Assembly: GCA_963759295.1 (NCBI GenBank)
Contig: CAVWYT010000006.1
Coordinates: 124,001 to 188,000 of the forward strand
Direction of reading: 5' to 3'
Source: WHSW01 sp963759295
GTDB taxonomy: Bacteria > Actinomycetota > Thermoleophilia > Solirubrobacterales > 70-9
Length of the DNA stretch: 64,000 nucleotides
The notes beneath the pieces were generated by a model. That model did not search any database, was not told the origin of the DNA, and worked only from the letters and a program-made list of their open reading frames with translations. A program made the position numbers and the translations under genes. Shown in pieces: positions 47,673 to 55,767 of this stretch; position 1 is the first letter of the stretch; every line of letters starts with the position of its first letter.

Positions 47673-49004
47673 TCAGGCGCGCGTGAAGCGCCGGCCGGCC
47701 GTCGGCGAGGCTTGTTCGTCGACGGCCGGCCGATCGTCCCGCTTCGCCTTTGCATCGGCCGGATCGGTCGCCCGACGGGCGACCGGCTTCAAGAACGGCT
47801 CGGCGGTGACGTCGTTGCCGTCGGCGCGTGCCTTCTCGGCCTCCAGCTTCGCGATTCGCTCGGGGGTCAGCTCGCCGGCGTTCGCCTCCTCGATCCGCTC
47901 CAGCCACTGGGCCCCCTCGGCTGCCTTCCGGTCGTCGACCTCGACGGCGCCGCGGTCGAGCGACTTGTCGATCTCGACGAAGAGCGCGTCGACCAGCTCC
48001 GCCTGCGGCACCTTCCGCAACGGCTTGCCGTGGGCGAAGATCAGACCCTCGTTCTTGGCGCCCGTGATCCCGAAGTCGGCGTGCGAGGCCTCGCCGATCC
48101 CGTTCACCGCGCAGCCGAGGACCGCGACCTCGATCGGCTCGACGTAGGACTCGAGCCGCGCCTCGATCTCGGCGACCACCGAGTCCATGTCGAACTGCAG
48201 CCGGCCACAGGTCGGGCAGGCGATCAGCACCGGGCCGCGCTCACGGAGCTGCAGCGCCTTGAGGATCTCCCAGGCGACCTTGACTTCCTCCTCGGCGTGG
48301 AAGGTCGAGAGGCTGATCCGGATCGTGTCGCCGACGCCGTCGGCGAGCAGGGTCCCGAGGCCGACCGCCGACTTCAACGAACCCGACCACTTCGTGCCGG
48401 CCTCGGTGATCCCGAGGTGGATCGGGTACGGGATCCGCTCGGCCAGCATCCGGTTCGCGGCGATCGTGTTCGGGACGTTGGTGGACTTGATCGAGACCTT
48501 GAAGTTCTCGAACTCCAGCGACTCCATCATCTCGACGAACTCGACCGCGGCCGCGACCAGGGCCTCGACCGGGTTCGAGCGCTCGAGCTCGTGGAGGTGC
48601 TTCGGCAGCGAGCCGGAGTTGACGCCGATCCGCATCGGCACGTTCGCCCGGTTTGCCTTCTCGGCGACCTCGGCGACCTTCTCGCGGCCGCCGATGTTGC
48701 CCGGGTTGAGGCGGATGCAGTGGGCGCCGGCGTCGATCGCCTTCAGCGCCAGGGTGTGGTTGAAGTGGATGTCGGCGATCACTGGGATCGGCGAGCGCTC
48801 GACGATCGTCTTCAAAGCGACGACGTCGTCGTCGCGGGGAACGGCGCAGCGGACCAGGTCCGCCCCCGCCTCGGCGACGCGGTGGATCTGCTCCATGGTC
48901 GCGTCGAGGTTGGCGGTCTCGGTCTTGGTCATCGTCTGCACCGCGACCGGCGCACCGCCGCCGATCGGCACCCCGCCAACGAAGATCTGACGCTTCGAGG
49001 CCAT
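47673..49004 (-). CDS. ispG: 4-hydroxy-3-methylbut-2-en-1-yl diphosphate synthase (IspG), long C-terminal tail
   Basis: 443 residues. MEP-pathway enzyme reducing MEcPP to HMBPP through a 4Fe-4S cluster. TIM-barrel landmarks are GAPVAVQTMTKTETANLDAT, LVRCAVPRDDDVVAL, IADIHFNHTLALKAIDAG, CIRLNPGNIGGREKVAEVAE and RIGVNSGSLPKHL. The Fe-S cysteines are in IACPTCGRLQFDM and VLGCAVNGIGEASHADFGIT (usual NGPGE reads NGIGE). The last ~60 residues form a charged tail (ARADGNDVTAEPFLKPVARR) not present in the core. Product feeds UppS via IPP/DMAPP; dxr is also in the cluster. Confidence 0.94.
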   Translation of the reverse strand: MASKRQIFVGGVPIGGGAPVAVQTMTKTETANLDATMEQIHRVAEAGADLVRCAVPRDDDVVALKTIVERSPIPVIADIHFNHTLALKAIDAGAHCIRLNPGNIGGREKVAEVAEKANRANVPMRIGVNSGSLPKHLHELERSNPVEALVAAAVEFVEMMESLEFENFKVSIKSTNVPNTIAANRMLAERIPYPIHLGITEAGTKWSGSLKSAVGLGTLLADGVGDTIRISLSTFHAEEEVKVAWEILKALQLRERGPVLIACPTCGRLQFDMDSVVAEIEARLESYVEPIEVAVLGCAVNGIGEASHADFGITGAKNEGLIFAHGKPLRKVPQAELVDALFVEIDKSLDRGAVEVDDRKAAEGAQWLERIEEANAGELTPERIAKLEAEKARADGNDVTAEPFLKPVARRATDPADAKAKRDDRPAVDEQASPTAGRRFTRA

Positions 49005-49200
49005 GGCAACATTGTGACAGCGGGCCTACCGCTGACGGGACGCCACCCGGGCACCCGGGTCTTGGCTTGTTCGTGGTCTGTAGCGCCCGGCCGGACTCGC
49101 GCGAGGCGCGCGGATCAGCCGCGAGAGCCTCGCCACGCGGCTTGACCCGCCACCCAGGCCGGGATAGGTTGGCCCGAAACTCAACCAGGAAGGGAATCTG
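49005..49200 (+). promoter_or_regulatory. Intergenic promoter of the secreted-protein gene
   Basis: Divergent region between ispG (minus) and the secreted protein (plus). TAGGTT (49165-49170) is a -10-like box giving a leader of about 22 nt, and AGGAAGGG (49187-49194) is a good ribosome-binding site 6 nt before ATG 49201. This is a led, not leaderless, start. Confidence 0.5.
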
Positions 49201-50076
49201 ATGATCGATGCAGGGATTGCCCGGGCGCACCGGCGGACGCTGGGAGGCTCCCTGGCCTGCGCGATCGCCTGCGCTGCGATGGTGATGCCGGCTTCCCCTG
49301 CCGCTGCGGCAACCGCGCTCGGTGAGACGAACAATCCCTACTCCGGGGTCGTCTGCAACGGGCCCTCGACCTACCTTCAGGTGAGCACTGGGCGTGCGCC
49401 GAGCTATACGGTGCCCGCGGGCGGTGGGGTGATCACATCCTGGAGCACGTTTGCCCCGGTCGGGCAGGGAGGCGCGCAGGTCAGGCTCGGCGTCTTTCGC
49501 GAGACCGGTCCGCCGCCGGCTCAGTACACGACCGTCGGCGCGAGCGCCGCGCAGACGCTCACGGCAGGTTCGCTCAACGTCTTTCCCGCCAGCATCCCCG
49601 CGCAGGCCGGCGACACCCTTGGGCTGCTGATCGTCGCCGGGGGGCACAACTGCATCATCATCGACACAGGGAGCCCGCAGGACGGTACCCAGCGAGAAGA
49701 GGGCGCGCTTTTTGATGTCGGCTCCGTACACCTGTACTCCGACCCCTCTCAACCGGCGCGGCGAGTCAACGTGGCCGCCACGCTCGAAGCGGATGCCGAC
49801 GGCGACGGGATCGGTGACGAGCCACCGCAGACGAAGATCACCAAGGGCGCGCCGAAGAAGACCGACAAGAGCAAGGTCAAGTTCAAGTTCAGGTCCGAGG
49901 ACCCCGGCGCGACCTTCGAATGCAAGCTCGATCAGAAGGCGTTCAGGGCCTGCAAGTCGCCGAAGACGGTGAAGAATCTCGACGCGGGCAAGCACACGTT
50001 CGCGGTCCGAGCGGTCGACCAGGATGGCCACCGCGATCCCACCCCGGCAAAGGACAAGTTCAAGGTTGTCGGCTGA
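49201..50076 (+). CDS. Secreted protein with C-terminal Ig-like repeat domain
   Basis: 291 residues with a signal peptide (SLACAIACAAMVMPASPAAAA, cut near residue 37). The mature part has a beta-rich domain of unknown fold (ALGETNNPYSGVVCNGPSTY, GGVITSWSTFAPVGQGGAQV) and, after an acidic Asp-rich hinge (EADADGDGIGDEPPQTKI), a Ser/Lys-rich linker. It ends in an Ig-like module (GATFECKLDQKAFRACKSPK, TFAVRAVDQDGHRDPTPA) of the kind repeated in exported actinobacterial proteins. The Asp-rich hinge may bind calcium. No enzyme motif; likely a surface or adhesion-related protein. Confidence 0.75.
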   Translation: MIDAGIARAHRRTLGGSLACAIACAAMVMPASPAAAATALGETNNPYSGVVCNGPSTYLQVSTGRAPSYTVPAGGGVITSWSTFAPVGQGGAQVRLGVFRETGPPPAQYTTVGASAAQTLTAGSLNVFPASIPAQAGDTLGLLIVAGGHNCIIIDTGSPQDGTQREEGALFDVGSVHLYSDPSQPARRVNVAATLEADADGDGIGDEPPQTKITKGAPKKTDKSKVKFKFRSEDPGATFECKLDQKAFRACKSPKTVKNLDAGKHTFAVRAVDQDGHRDPTPAKDKFKVVG

Positions 50077-50140
50077 GGTCGCTGACGGGACCGTCGCGTT
50101 ATATCCACCGAAATGGGCATGACAAGGAGCTAGCGGCGGC

Positions 50141-50200
50141 ATGAGCTACGCCGCTCCGGGCGGAAACCGAGCGCTCGAAGCCGCTGGGCTGTCGGAGTAG
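50141..50200 (+). pseudogene. C-terminal remnant of a SnoaL-like gene
   Basis: An in-frame 3' tail, with the terminal text GNRALEAAGLSE and a stop, ends 3 nt before the intact SnoaL-like gene, whose own tail reads ALEAVGLGA. The body of the gene is missing. It is probably the end of a former tandem copy. Confidence 0.55.
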
Positions 50201-50203
50201 GCG

Positions 50204-50602
50204 ATGTCGCAGCAGAACGTCGAGCTCGCTGAAGCGTTTTTTGTCGCCTGGAACGCTCGTGACGCAGACGGAGTCGAGCGCCTGCTACACCCGGATGCGA
50301 AGGTCACTCGCCTGAGCGACAGAGCGGGGTTCCCCCAGCCGAGCTGGGGGGCAAGGACGAGCGAATACTTCAACCACCTCGATGACGCCTGGGCCGCGCT
50401 CAGCGTGCAGATCTCCGAATACCGCGACTGCGGCGATTCGGTCGTCGCGCTGGGCCGGATGTCAGGCACCGGCCGGGGCGGCGGCGTTGAAGTCGATCGG
50501 CCGTTCGCGACCGTTTTCACGATTCGCGCCGGCCGCTTCTCCCGCGTCGATAGCTTCGGCAACTGGGACGACGCCCTCGAGGCCGTCGGTCTCGGGGCGT
50601 AG
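50204..50602 (+). CDS. SnoaL-like nuclear-transport-factor-2 family protein
   Basis: 132 residues. MSQQNVELAEAFFVAWNARD is the typical opening of this family in Solirubrobacterales-like genomes. The cone-shaped alpha+beta fold follows: GVERLLHPDAKVTRLSDRAG, DDAWAALSVQISEYRDCGDS, VVALGRMSGTGRGGGVEVDR and ATVFTIRAGRFSRVDSFGNW. Such proteins act as ligand-binding or isomerase-like enzymes, or as orphan small binders. It is flanked by tail and head remnants of lost paralogues. The gene contains a perfect 8-nt inverted repeat (50332-50350). Confidence 0.85.
   Translation: MSQQNVELAEAFFVAWNARDADGVERLLHPDAKVTRLSDRAGFPQPSWGARTSEYFNHLDDAWAALSVQISEYRDCGDSVVALGRMSGTGRGGGVEVDRPFATVFTIRAGRFSRVDSFGNWDDALEAVGLGA
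50332..50350. repeat. Perfect short inverted repeat inside the SnoaL-like gene
   Basis: CCCCCAGC (50332-50339) and GCTGGGGG (50343-50350) with loop CGA. It encodes PQPSWG within the protein. It may be chance, or a repeat inserted in frame. Confidence 0.4.
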
Positions 50603-50605
50603 GCG

Positions 50606-50629
50606 ATGTCGCGAGAGGATGTCGAATAG
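50606..50629 (+). pseudogene. N-terminal remnant of a SnoaL-like gene
   Basis: ATG TCG CGA GAG GAT GTC GAA TAG gives MSREDVE, matching the opening of the SnoaL-like gene (MSQQNVE). It follows that gene's stop with the same 3-nt TAG-gcg-ATG spacing seen upstream. The rest of the gene is lost. Confidence 0.5.
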
Positions 50630-50644
50630 GCACCAGTGCCCGAA

Positions 50645-52465
50645 TCAGCCCGAGTAAAGGAGCTCGATCTCGTCGGAGTACTTGTCGGCGATCGGGCGCC
50701 GCTTGAGCTTCATCGTCGGGGTGAGCTCGTCTCCGCCGGGCGTCCAGTCGGTCGCAAGCACGGTGAACTTCTTGATCTGCTCGACCCTGGACATCTTCAC
50801 GTTCGCCTCGTCGACACCGGCCTGGACGGCCGCGATCACCGCCTCGTGCTCGGCCAGCTCGGCGGTGGTCAGCCCCTCGAGCCCGTGCTGGCGGGCCCAG
50901 GCAGGCGCGAAGTCCGGATCGAGCACGACCAGGGCGACGTTGTAGGGGCGCTGGTCGCCGATCGCGACCGCCTGGCCGATCAAGGGGCTCGCCGCCTTCA
51001 GCTTCGACTCGATGTTCGCCGGCGACATGTTCTTGCCGGCCGCGTTGATGATCAGTTCCTTCTTGCGATCGACGATCGTCAGATACCCGTCCGGGTCGAG
51101 CTCGCCGATGTCCCCGGTGGCCAGCCAGCCCTCCTCGTCGATCGCTTCGGCGGTCTTCTCGGGCATGTTCCGGTAGCCGGCCATCACGGCGTCGCCGCGG
51201 ACGAGGACCTCGCCGTCCTCGGCGAGCCTGATCTCCGTCCCCGGCAGCGGCGGGCCGACGGTCCCGAGCTTGATCCTCTCCGGCGGGTTTACGGTGCTCG
51301 CTCCGCAGGTCTCCGACATCCCCCAGAGCTCGCCGACCGGCACCCCGATCGCATGGAAGAACTCGAGCACCTCGTACGGGGTGGGCGCCGCGCCGGCGTT
51401 GACCGCAACCGCCTCGTCGAGGCCGAGCGTCTCGCGAAGGCCGGAGAACATCGCGGCGTCCGCCTTCGCGACGGCGGCGGCGATCTCCTCCGGAACCTTT
51501 TCGCCTGCCTGTTCGAGGCGGGTCTTCTGAAGCGCAGCCTCGAGGCCCTGGCGGGCCGGGCCGCGCTGCTCTTCCGGGAGGTGTGCCAGGTTGGCCTCGA
51601 GGCCGGCCTTGAGCTTCTCCCAGATCCGCGGCACGGCGAAGAACCAGGTCGGGCGGACCTTCGGCAGCCACTCCACGATCCGGCGCGGGTCCGGACAAAT
51701 CGTCACCGTGCAGCCCCGGATCACGGGCAGGTAGTAATGCGCTCCGCGCTCGGCGATGTGGGCCGCGGGAAGCCAGGAGATCACCTTCGCGCCACGCTCG
51801 GGAAGGTCGATGATCCCCTCGACGGCGGCAGTCAGGCTCATCAGGTTGCGGTGCGTGAGCTGGACGCCCTTCGGCGGCCCGGTCGTCCCGGAGGTGTAGA
51901 TCACCGTCAGCAGATCGTCGGGCTCGACCGCCTCGACATGGGCGGATCGGTCGAACGCCGGATCCATCCGCTCGAGCTCGCCGAGTTGATGCTCTCCGCC
52001 CTCTCCGTCGACCACGACGACGGCCTCGATCCCCGGAAGATCCTCGCGAGCGGCGTTGAAGACGTCGAGGAACGCGGCCTCGACCACCGCCACCCGGGCG
52101 GCGGCATCCGCGCACACGTAACGGATCTGCTCCGGCGAGGAGGTCTGGTAGATCGAGAACGGCACCGCGCCCAGCGAGACCGCCGCCATGTCGACCGCGA
52201 TGAACTCCGGACGGTTGTTCATCATCAGCGCGACCGTGTCGCCCTTGGAGACGCCGAGCCGCGCCAGGCCGCCGGCGATCCGGCCGACCCACTCGCTCAG
52301 CTCCGCCCAGCTGATCGTCACCCGCTCGGAGTCCTCGCCGGCGACGATCGCCGGATCGTCGGGAATTCGCTCGACCGTCGCCGCGAACGCAAGCGCCAAA
52401 TTCTGCGCGTACAGGTCCCTCCCCGGGCCGCCGCTCGCATAGCGCTCCGCCGTCGTGACCTCCAT
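50645..52465 (-). CDS. Long-chain fatty acyl-CoA synthetase, AMP-binding
   Basis: 606 residues, adenylate-forming enzyme activating fatty acids to acyl-CoA. Core motifs are LTVIYTSGTTGPPKGVQLTH (A3, about 187-206), AVNAGAAPTPYEVLEFFHAI, GELWGMSETCGASTVNPPER (A5), EEGWLATGDIGELDPDGYL (A7) and IVDRKKELIINAAGKNMSPA (A8-like). The N-terminus LALAFAATVERIPDDPAIVA is typical of the long-chain group. A ribosome-binding site GGAGAGGAG precedes the ATG. It is inserted between rseP and ispG in the otherwise conserved cluster. Confidence 0.91.
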   Translation of the reverse strand: MEVTTAERYASGGPGRDLYAQNLALAFAATVERIPDDPAIVAGEDSERVTISWAELSEWVGRIAGGLARLGVSKGDTVALMMNNRPEFIAVDMAAVSLGAVPFSIYQTSSPEQIRYVCADAAARVAVVEAAFLDVFNAAREDLPGIEAVVVVDGEGGEHQLGELERMDPAFDRSAHVEAVEPDDLLTVIYTSGTTGPPKGVQLTHRNLMSLTAAVEGIIDLPERGAKVISWLPAAHIAERGAHYYLPVIRGCTVTICPDPRRIVEWLPKVRPTWFFAVPRIWEKLKAGLEANLAHLPEEQRGPARQGLEAALQKTRLEQAGEKVPEEIAAAVAKADAAMFSGLRETLGLDEAVAVNAGAAPTPYEVLEFFHAIGVPVGELWGMSETCGASTVNPPERIKLGTVGPPLPGTEIRLAEDGEVLVRGDAVMAGYRNMPEKTAEAIDEEGWLATGDIGELDPDGYLTIVDRKKELIINAAGKNMSPANIESKLKAASPLIGQAVAIGDQRPYNVALVVLDPDFAPAWARQHGLEGLTTAELAEHEAVIAAVQAGVDEANVKMSRVEQIKKFTVLATDWTPGGDELTPTMKLKRRPIADKYSDEIELLYSG

Positions 52466-52532
52466 CGCTCTCCTCTCCAGGTTTCCCGACCGGTGCCGGA
52501 AAGCTATCGCCTGAGCGGCTCCAACGGGGTGG

Positions 52533-53633
52533 CTAGCGGACCTGGAAGCCGTCGCCCGAGAGCCGGCCGATGTCGTTGGAGAGGCCGATCGCGAACAGCA
52601 TCAGCACGAGCGCGAAGCCGATCACCGAGGCGCGCTCCATGACCCGGAACGAGACCGGGCGGCCGCGCAGCTTCTCGACCACGCTCCAGAAGATGTGCCC
52701 TCCGTCGAGCGGCAAGAACGGGAACAGGTTGATGACGGCGAGCGAGAGGCTGATCAGGGCGAGGACGAAGAGCGCCTGGCGGGTGTCGAACTCGAACGAC
52801 TGCCGGGTGACCTCGTAGCCGCCGACCACGCTCGAGATCTCCTTGCGCTGCTCGGCGTCGAACAGGCGGCCGACGATCCCGACCGTCTGCGAGGTCACCT
52901 GCCACATCCGGTCGAAGGCGAAGCTGGTGGCGTAGCCGACCGACCGATCGGCGGGCACGAAGCCGCCCGCCTGGAACGTGAACCCGATCCGAAACCGGTC
53001 CGCCGCGGCGTCGAAGAACGGGCGCAGGTGCAGGGTGATCCGCTCGCCGTCGCGGACGACGACCACACCGACGGCGGTCGTCGAGCGGCAGCCGTCGGTC
53101 GTCTCGCCGGCGCACTCGAGGCTGCCGAGCGCCCCGGTGAGCCGCTCGGATTGCTCCTGTGCCGTGCCTTGGCCGCGGGTGACGCCGTTGATCGAGACGA
53201 TGCGATCGCCGTCATGGAGACGGCCCTGGGCCGGCGAGCCTTTCTCGATCGCCGCGACGTCGATCCGGGTCGGCTCCTCGATCGAGAACCCGAGCCCGAA
53301 CAAGAGCACGAAGGCGATCGCGAAGTTGACCGCCGGGCCGGCGCCGATGACGACGATCCGCTTCCAGACCGGCTGGTTGTAGTAGGCGCGGGGCGCGACC
53401 TCTTCCTCGAGCTCCTCCTCTGGGTTCATCCCGGTGATCTTCACGAAGCCGCCGAGCGGGATCGCGCCGACCCCGTACTCCGTCTCGCCCCGGCGCACGC
53501 TCCACAGCTTCGGCGGGAAGAAGAGGAAGAAGCGCTCGACCCGCATCCCGACGGCCTTCGCGGCGGCGAAGTGCCCGGCCTCGTGAAGGATCACCAGCAG
53601 CGCGAAGCCGGCGAACGCGAGCAGCCAGCTCAT
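52533..53633 (-). CDS. rseP: Site-2 intramembrane zinc protease RseP (M50)
   Basis: 366 residues. N-terminal helix with the HExxH zinc motif: LLVILHEAGHFAAAKAVGMR. Then FFPPKLWSVRRGETEYGVGA, IPLGGFVKITGMNPEEELEE (membrane-reentrant loop), and a periplasmic PDZ domain (EEPTRIDVAAIEKGSPAQGR, DGDRIVSINGVTRGQGTA). The C-terminal LDG motif is in FPFLPLDGGHIFWSVVEK. It cleaves transmembrane substrates such as anti-sigma factors. ATG 53633 is chosen (MSWLLAFAGF). dxr is immediately upstream (56 nt gap), the usual order. Confidence 0.93.
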   Translation of the reverse strand: MSWLLAFAGFALLVILHEAGHFAAAKAVGMRVERFFLFFPPKLWSVRRGETEYGVGAIPLGGFVKITGMNPEEELEEEVAPRAYYNQPVWKRIVVIGAGPAVNFAIAFVLLFGLGFSIEEPTRIDVAAIEKGSPAQGRLHDGDRIVSINGVTRGQGTAQEQSERLTGALGSLECAGETTDGCRSTTAVGVVVVRDGERITLHLRPFFDAAADRFRIGFTFQAGGFVPADRSVGYATSFAFDRMWQVTSQTVGIVGRLFDAEQRKEISSVVGGYEVTRQSFEFDTRQALFVLALISLSLAVINLFPFLPLDGGHIFWSVVEKLRGRPVSFRVMERASVIGFALVLMLFAIGLSNDIGRLSGDGFQVR

Positions 53634-53688
53634 CGCGCGTGGATCGCGCTTCGGGTCGCGCAACCCCTCCTGATCCGACGCGCCGCGC

Positions 53689-54843
53689 TCACGCGCGCGC
53701 CCCGACCCGCTCGACGAGCCCGGCGGCGATCCGCCGCGCCGCCGCGTCGCACTCGAAGAGCTCGTCGAAGTGGCCGACCGGGCGCGCGTCCAGCGCCTCG
53801 AGCGTGCCCGCGATCACCTCGGCGATCGCCGTGAAGCCGATCCGCCGCTCGAGGAACGCGGCGACCGCGACCTCGTCGGCGGCATTCAGCGCGCACGGCG
53901 CCGTGCCCCCGGCGACGCCCGCCTCGCGGGCCAGCCGCAGGCACGGAAACCCGTCCAGGTCGGGTGCCTCGAAGCGAAGCTCGCCGACCGCGGCGAGATC
54001 GAGCCGCGGCACCGTGACGTCGGCGCGCTCGGGGAAGTGCAGCGCGTAGGAGATCGGGACGCGCATGTCGGGAAGCCCGAGGTGCGCGAGCTGCGCTCCG
54101 TCGTTGAGCTCGACCAGCGCATGGACGATCGACTGCGGATGGACGACGACGTCGATCCGCTCGTACGGGACCCCGAACAGATGGTGGGCCTCGATCACCT
54201 CCAGACCCTTGTTCAGCAGCGTTGCCGAGTCGATCGTGATCCGGCCGCCCATCCGCCACGTCGGGTGAGCGAGAGCCTCCTCGACCGTGGCCCCGGCGAG
54301 ATCGCTGCGGCCGCGAAACGGGCCGCCCGAAGCCGTCAGGATCAGCCGCTCGGCGGCTCCGGGGCCGGCGCCGTCGATCAGCTGCAGCATCGCCGAGTGC
54401 TCGGAGTCGACCGGCAGGATCCGCGTCCCCGTCGCCTCCGCGAGCGCGGTGACGAGCTCGCCGCCGACCACCAGGCTCTCCTTGTTGGCGAGCGCGAGCT
54501 CCACTCCCTCGGTCAGGGCGACGATCGTCGGCGGCAGCCCGGCGGTGCCGACGACCGCGTTCAGGACCAGGTCCGGGCCCGTGGTCAGGATCAGGTCGCG
54601 GATCCCCTGCTCGCCGGCGAAGACCCGCGCGCCATCGAGCTCGGCCTGCGCCGCGATCGCGGCGCCGCGATCGCGGAGCGCGACCGTGGCCACGCCGCCG
54701 GCGCGCGCCTGCGCGACCAGGCGCGCGACGTTGCGGTCCGCGGAGAGGCCGGCGAGCTCGAGCTCGGGCGAGGAGCCGACTACGTCGAGCGCCTGCTCGC
54801 CGATCGAGCCGGTGGAGCCGAGGATGAGCACGCGTTTGGCCAC
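53689..54843 (-). CDS. dxr: 1-deoxy-D-xylulose 5-phosphate reductoisomerase (Dxr)
   Basis: 384 residues, start GTG. NADPH fold opens VLILGSTGSIGEQALDVVGS, then LNAVVGTAGLPPTIVAL, substrate/metal residues in LALANKESLVVGGELVTALA and ILPVDSEHSAMLQLIDG, and LTASGGPFRGRSD. The C-terminal part has GGRITIDSATLLNKGLEVIE, then PQSIVHALVELNDGAQLAHL and PCALNAADEVAVAAFLE. It commits carbon to the MEP isoprenoid pathway. TACGCT lies 6 nt before the start. Confidence 0.95.
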   Translation of the reverse strand: MAKRVLILGSTGSIGEQALDVVGSSPELELAGLSADRNVARLVAQARAGGVATVALRDRGAAIAAQAELDGARVFAGEQGIRDLILTTGPDLVLNAVVGTAGLPPTIVALTEGVELALANKESLVVGGELVTALAEATGTRILPVDSEHSAMLQLIDGAGPGAAERLILTASGGPFRGRSDLAGATVEEALAHPTWRMGGRITIDSATLLNKGLEVIEAHHLFGVPYERIDVVVHPQSIVHALVELNDGAQLAHLGLPDMRVPISYALHFPERADVTVPRLDLAAVGELRFEAPDLDGFPCLRLAREAGVAGGTAPCALNAADEVAVAAFLERRIGFTAIAEVIAGTLEALDARPVGHFDELFECDAAARRIAAGLVERVGARA

Positions 54844-54849
54844 GGAGGC

Positions 54850-54855
54850 AGCGTA
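54850..54855 (-). promoter_or_regulatory. -10-like box TACGCT, leaderless spacing
   Basis: Minus-strand TACGCT ends 6 nt before the dxr GTG at 54843. Confidence 0.5.
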
Positions 54856-54911
54856 GCGGTGGGCCTGATCCGCACATGAACGCCGTCCGGCGCCGCGTCC
54901 CGGGGGGCGCC

Positions 54912-54917
54912 TATCCT
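54912..54917 (+). promoter_or_regulatory. -10-like box TATCCT, leaderless spacing
   Basis: TATCCT ends 6 nt before the ATG at 54924. This favours 54924 over the upstream in-frame ATG at 54876. Confidence 0.5.
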
Positions 54918-54923
54918 CGCGCC

Positions 54924-55718
54924 ATGACCGCAGCCGTGCCCACGGGCGCTCACGTCTCGCGGCGCGAAGTCGTCGCCGCCGCCACCGAGCTCGAGGCCGG
55001 CTGCCTGCAGATCTTCCTCTCCGATCCGGGCTCCTACAAAACGCCTCCTCCCCACCCCGAGGCCGAGGAGCTGCGCGCGGCGCCGTTCGATCTCTACGTG
55101 CACGCCCCGTACCTGATCAACGTCTGCTCCCCGAAGTCGAACGTCCGCTACGGCTCGCGCAAGATCCTGCAGCAGACGTGCGAGGCCGCCGCCGGGGTGG
55201 GCGCGGCGGGAGTCATCGTCCACGCGGGACACGCCGAGGACGGGATCCCCGAGGGCGTCGGCCGCTGGACGCGAACGCTCGAGATGCTGGAGTCCGAGGT
55301 CCCGGTGCTGATCGAGAACACCGCCGGCGGCGAGAACGCGGTCGCCCGGCGCTTCGACGCCCTCGCCCTGCTCTGGGAGGCGGTTTCCGCCCACGACGGT
55401 CCGGTCCCGATCGGCTTCTGCTTCGATACCTGCCACGCCCACGCCGCCGGCGAGGAGCTCTCCGATGCGATCGAGCGCGCGGTCGCGATCACCGGCGGGA
55501 TCGAGCTCCTGCACGCCAACGACTCGCGCGACCCGGCGGGCACCGGGGCCGACCGCCACGCGCGGCTCGGCGAGGGGCAGATCGATCCCGAAGCCCTGCG
55601 GAGCATGATCGCCACCGCGGCGGCCGGCGGCACCCCCGTGCTTGTCGAGACGCCCGGGCCGCGAGCCGGGATCAGAGCCGATCTCGAGTTCGTCCGCCAA
55701 GCGATCGCCGAGCGCTAG
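54924..55718 (+). CDS. nfo: Endonuclease IV-family TIM-barrel protein
   Basis: 264 residues. AP endonuclease family 2 fold: AVPTGAHVSRREVVAAATEL, FDLYVHAPYLINVCSP, GVGAAGVIVHAGHAED (metal His), VPVLIENTAGGENAVARRFD (Glu), GFCFDTCHAHAAGEE (Asp, His), LLHANDSRDPAGTGADRHAR, with LGEGQIDPEALRSMI and VETPG (Glu). Most three-zinc ligands are in place, so abasic-site nicking is likely. It sits on the plus strand inside the otherwise minus-strand uppS-cdsA-dxr run. Confidence 0.88.
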   Translation: MTAAVPTGAHVSRREVVAAATELEAGCLQIFLSDPGSYKTPPPHPEAEELRAAPFDLYVHAPYLINVCSPKSNVRYGSRKILQQTCEAAAGVGAAGVIVHAGHAEDGIPEGVGRWTRTLEMLESEVPVLIENTAGGENAVARRFDALALLWEAVSAHDGPVPIGFCFDTCHAHAAGEELSDAIERAVAITGGIELLHANDSRDPAGTGADRHARLGEGQIDPEALRSMIATAAAGGTPVLVETPGPRAGIRADLEFVRQAIAER

Positions 55719-55767
55719 CCGGCGGATCGCCTCGGCGACGCCGTCGGTGGACCGCCCCACGGCCCGC

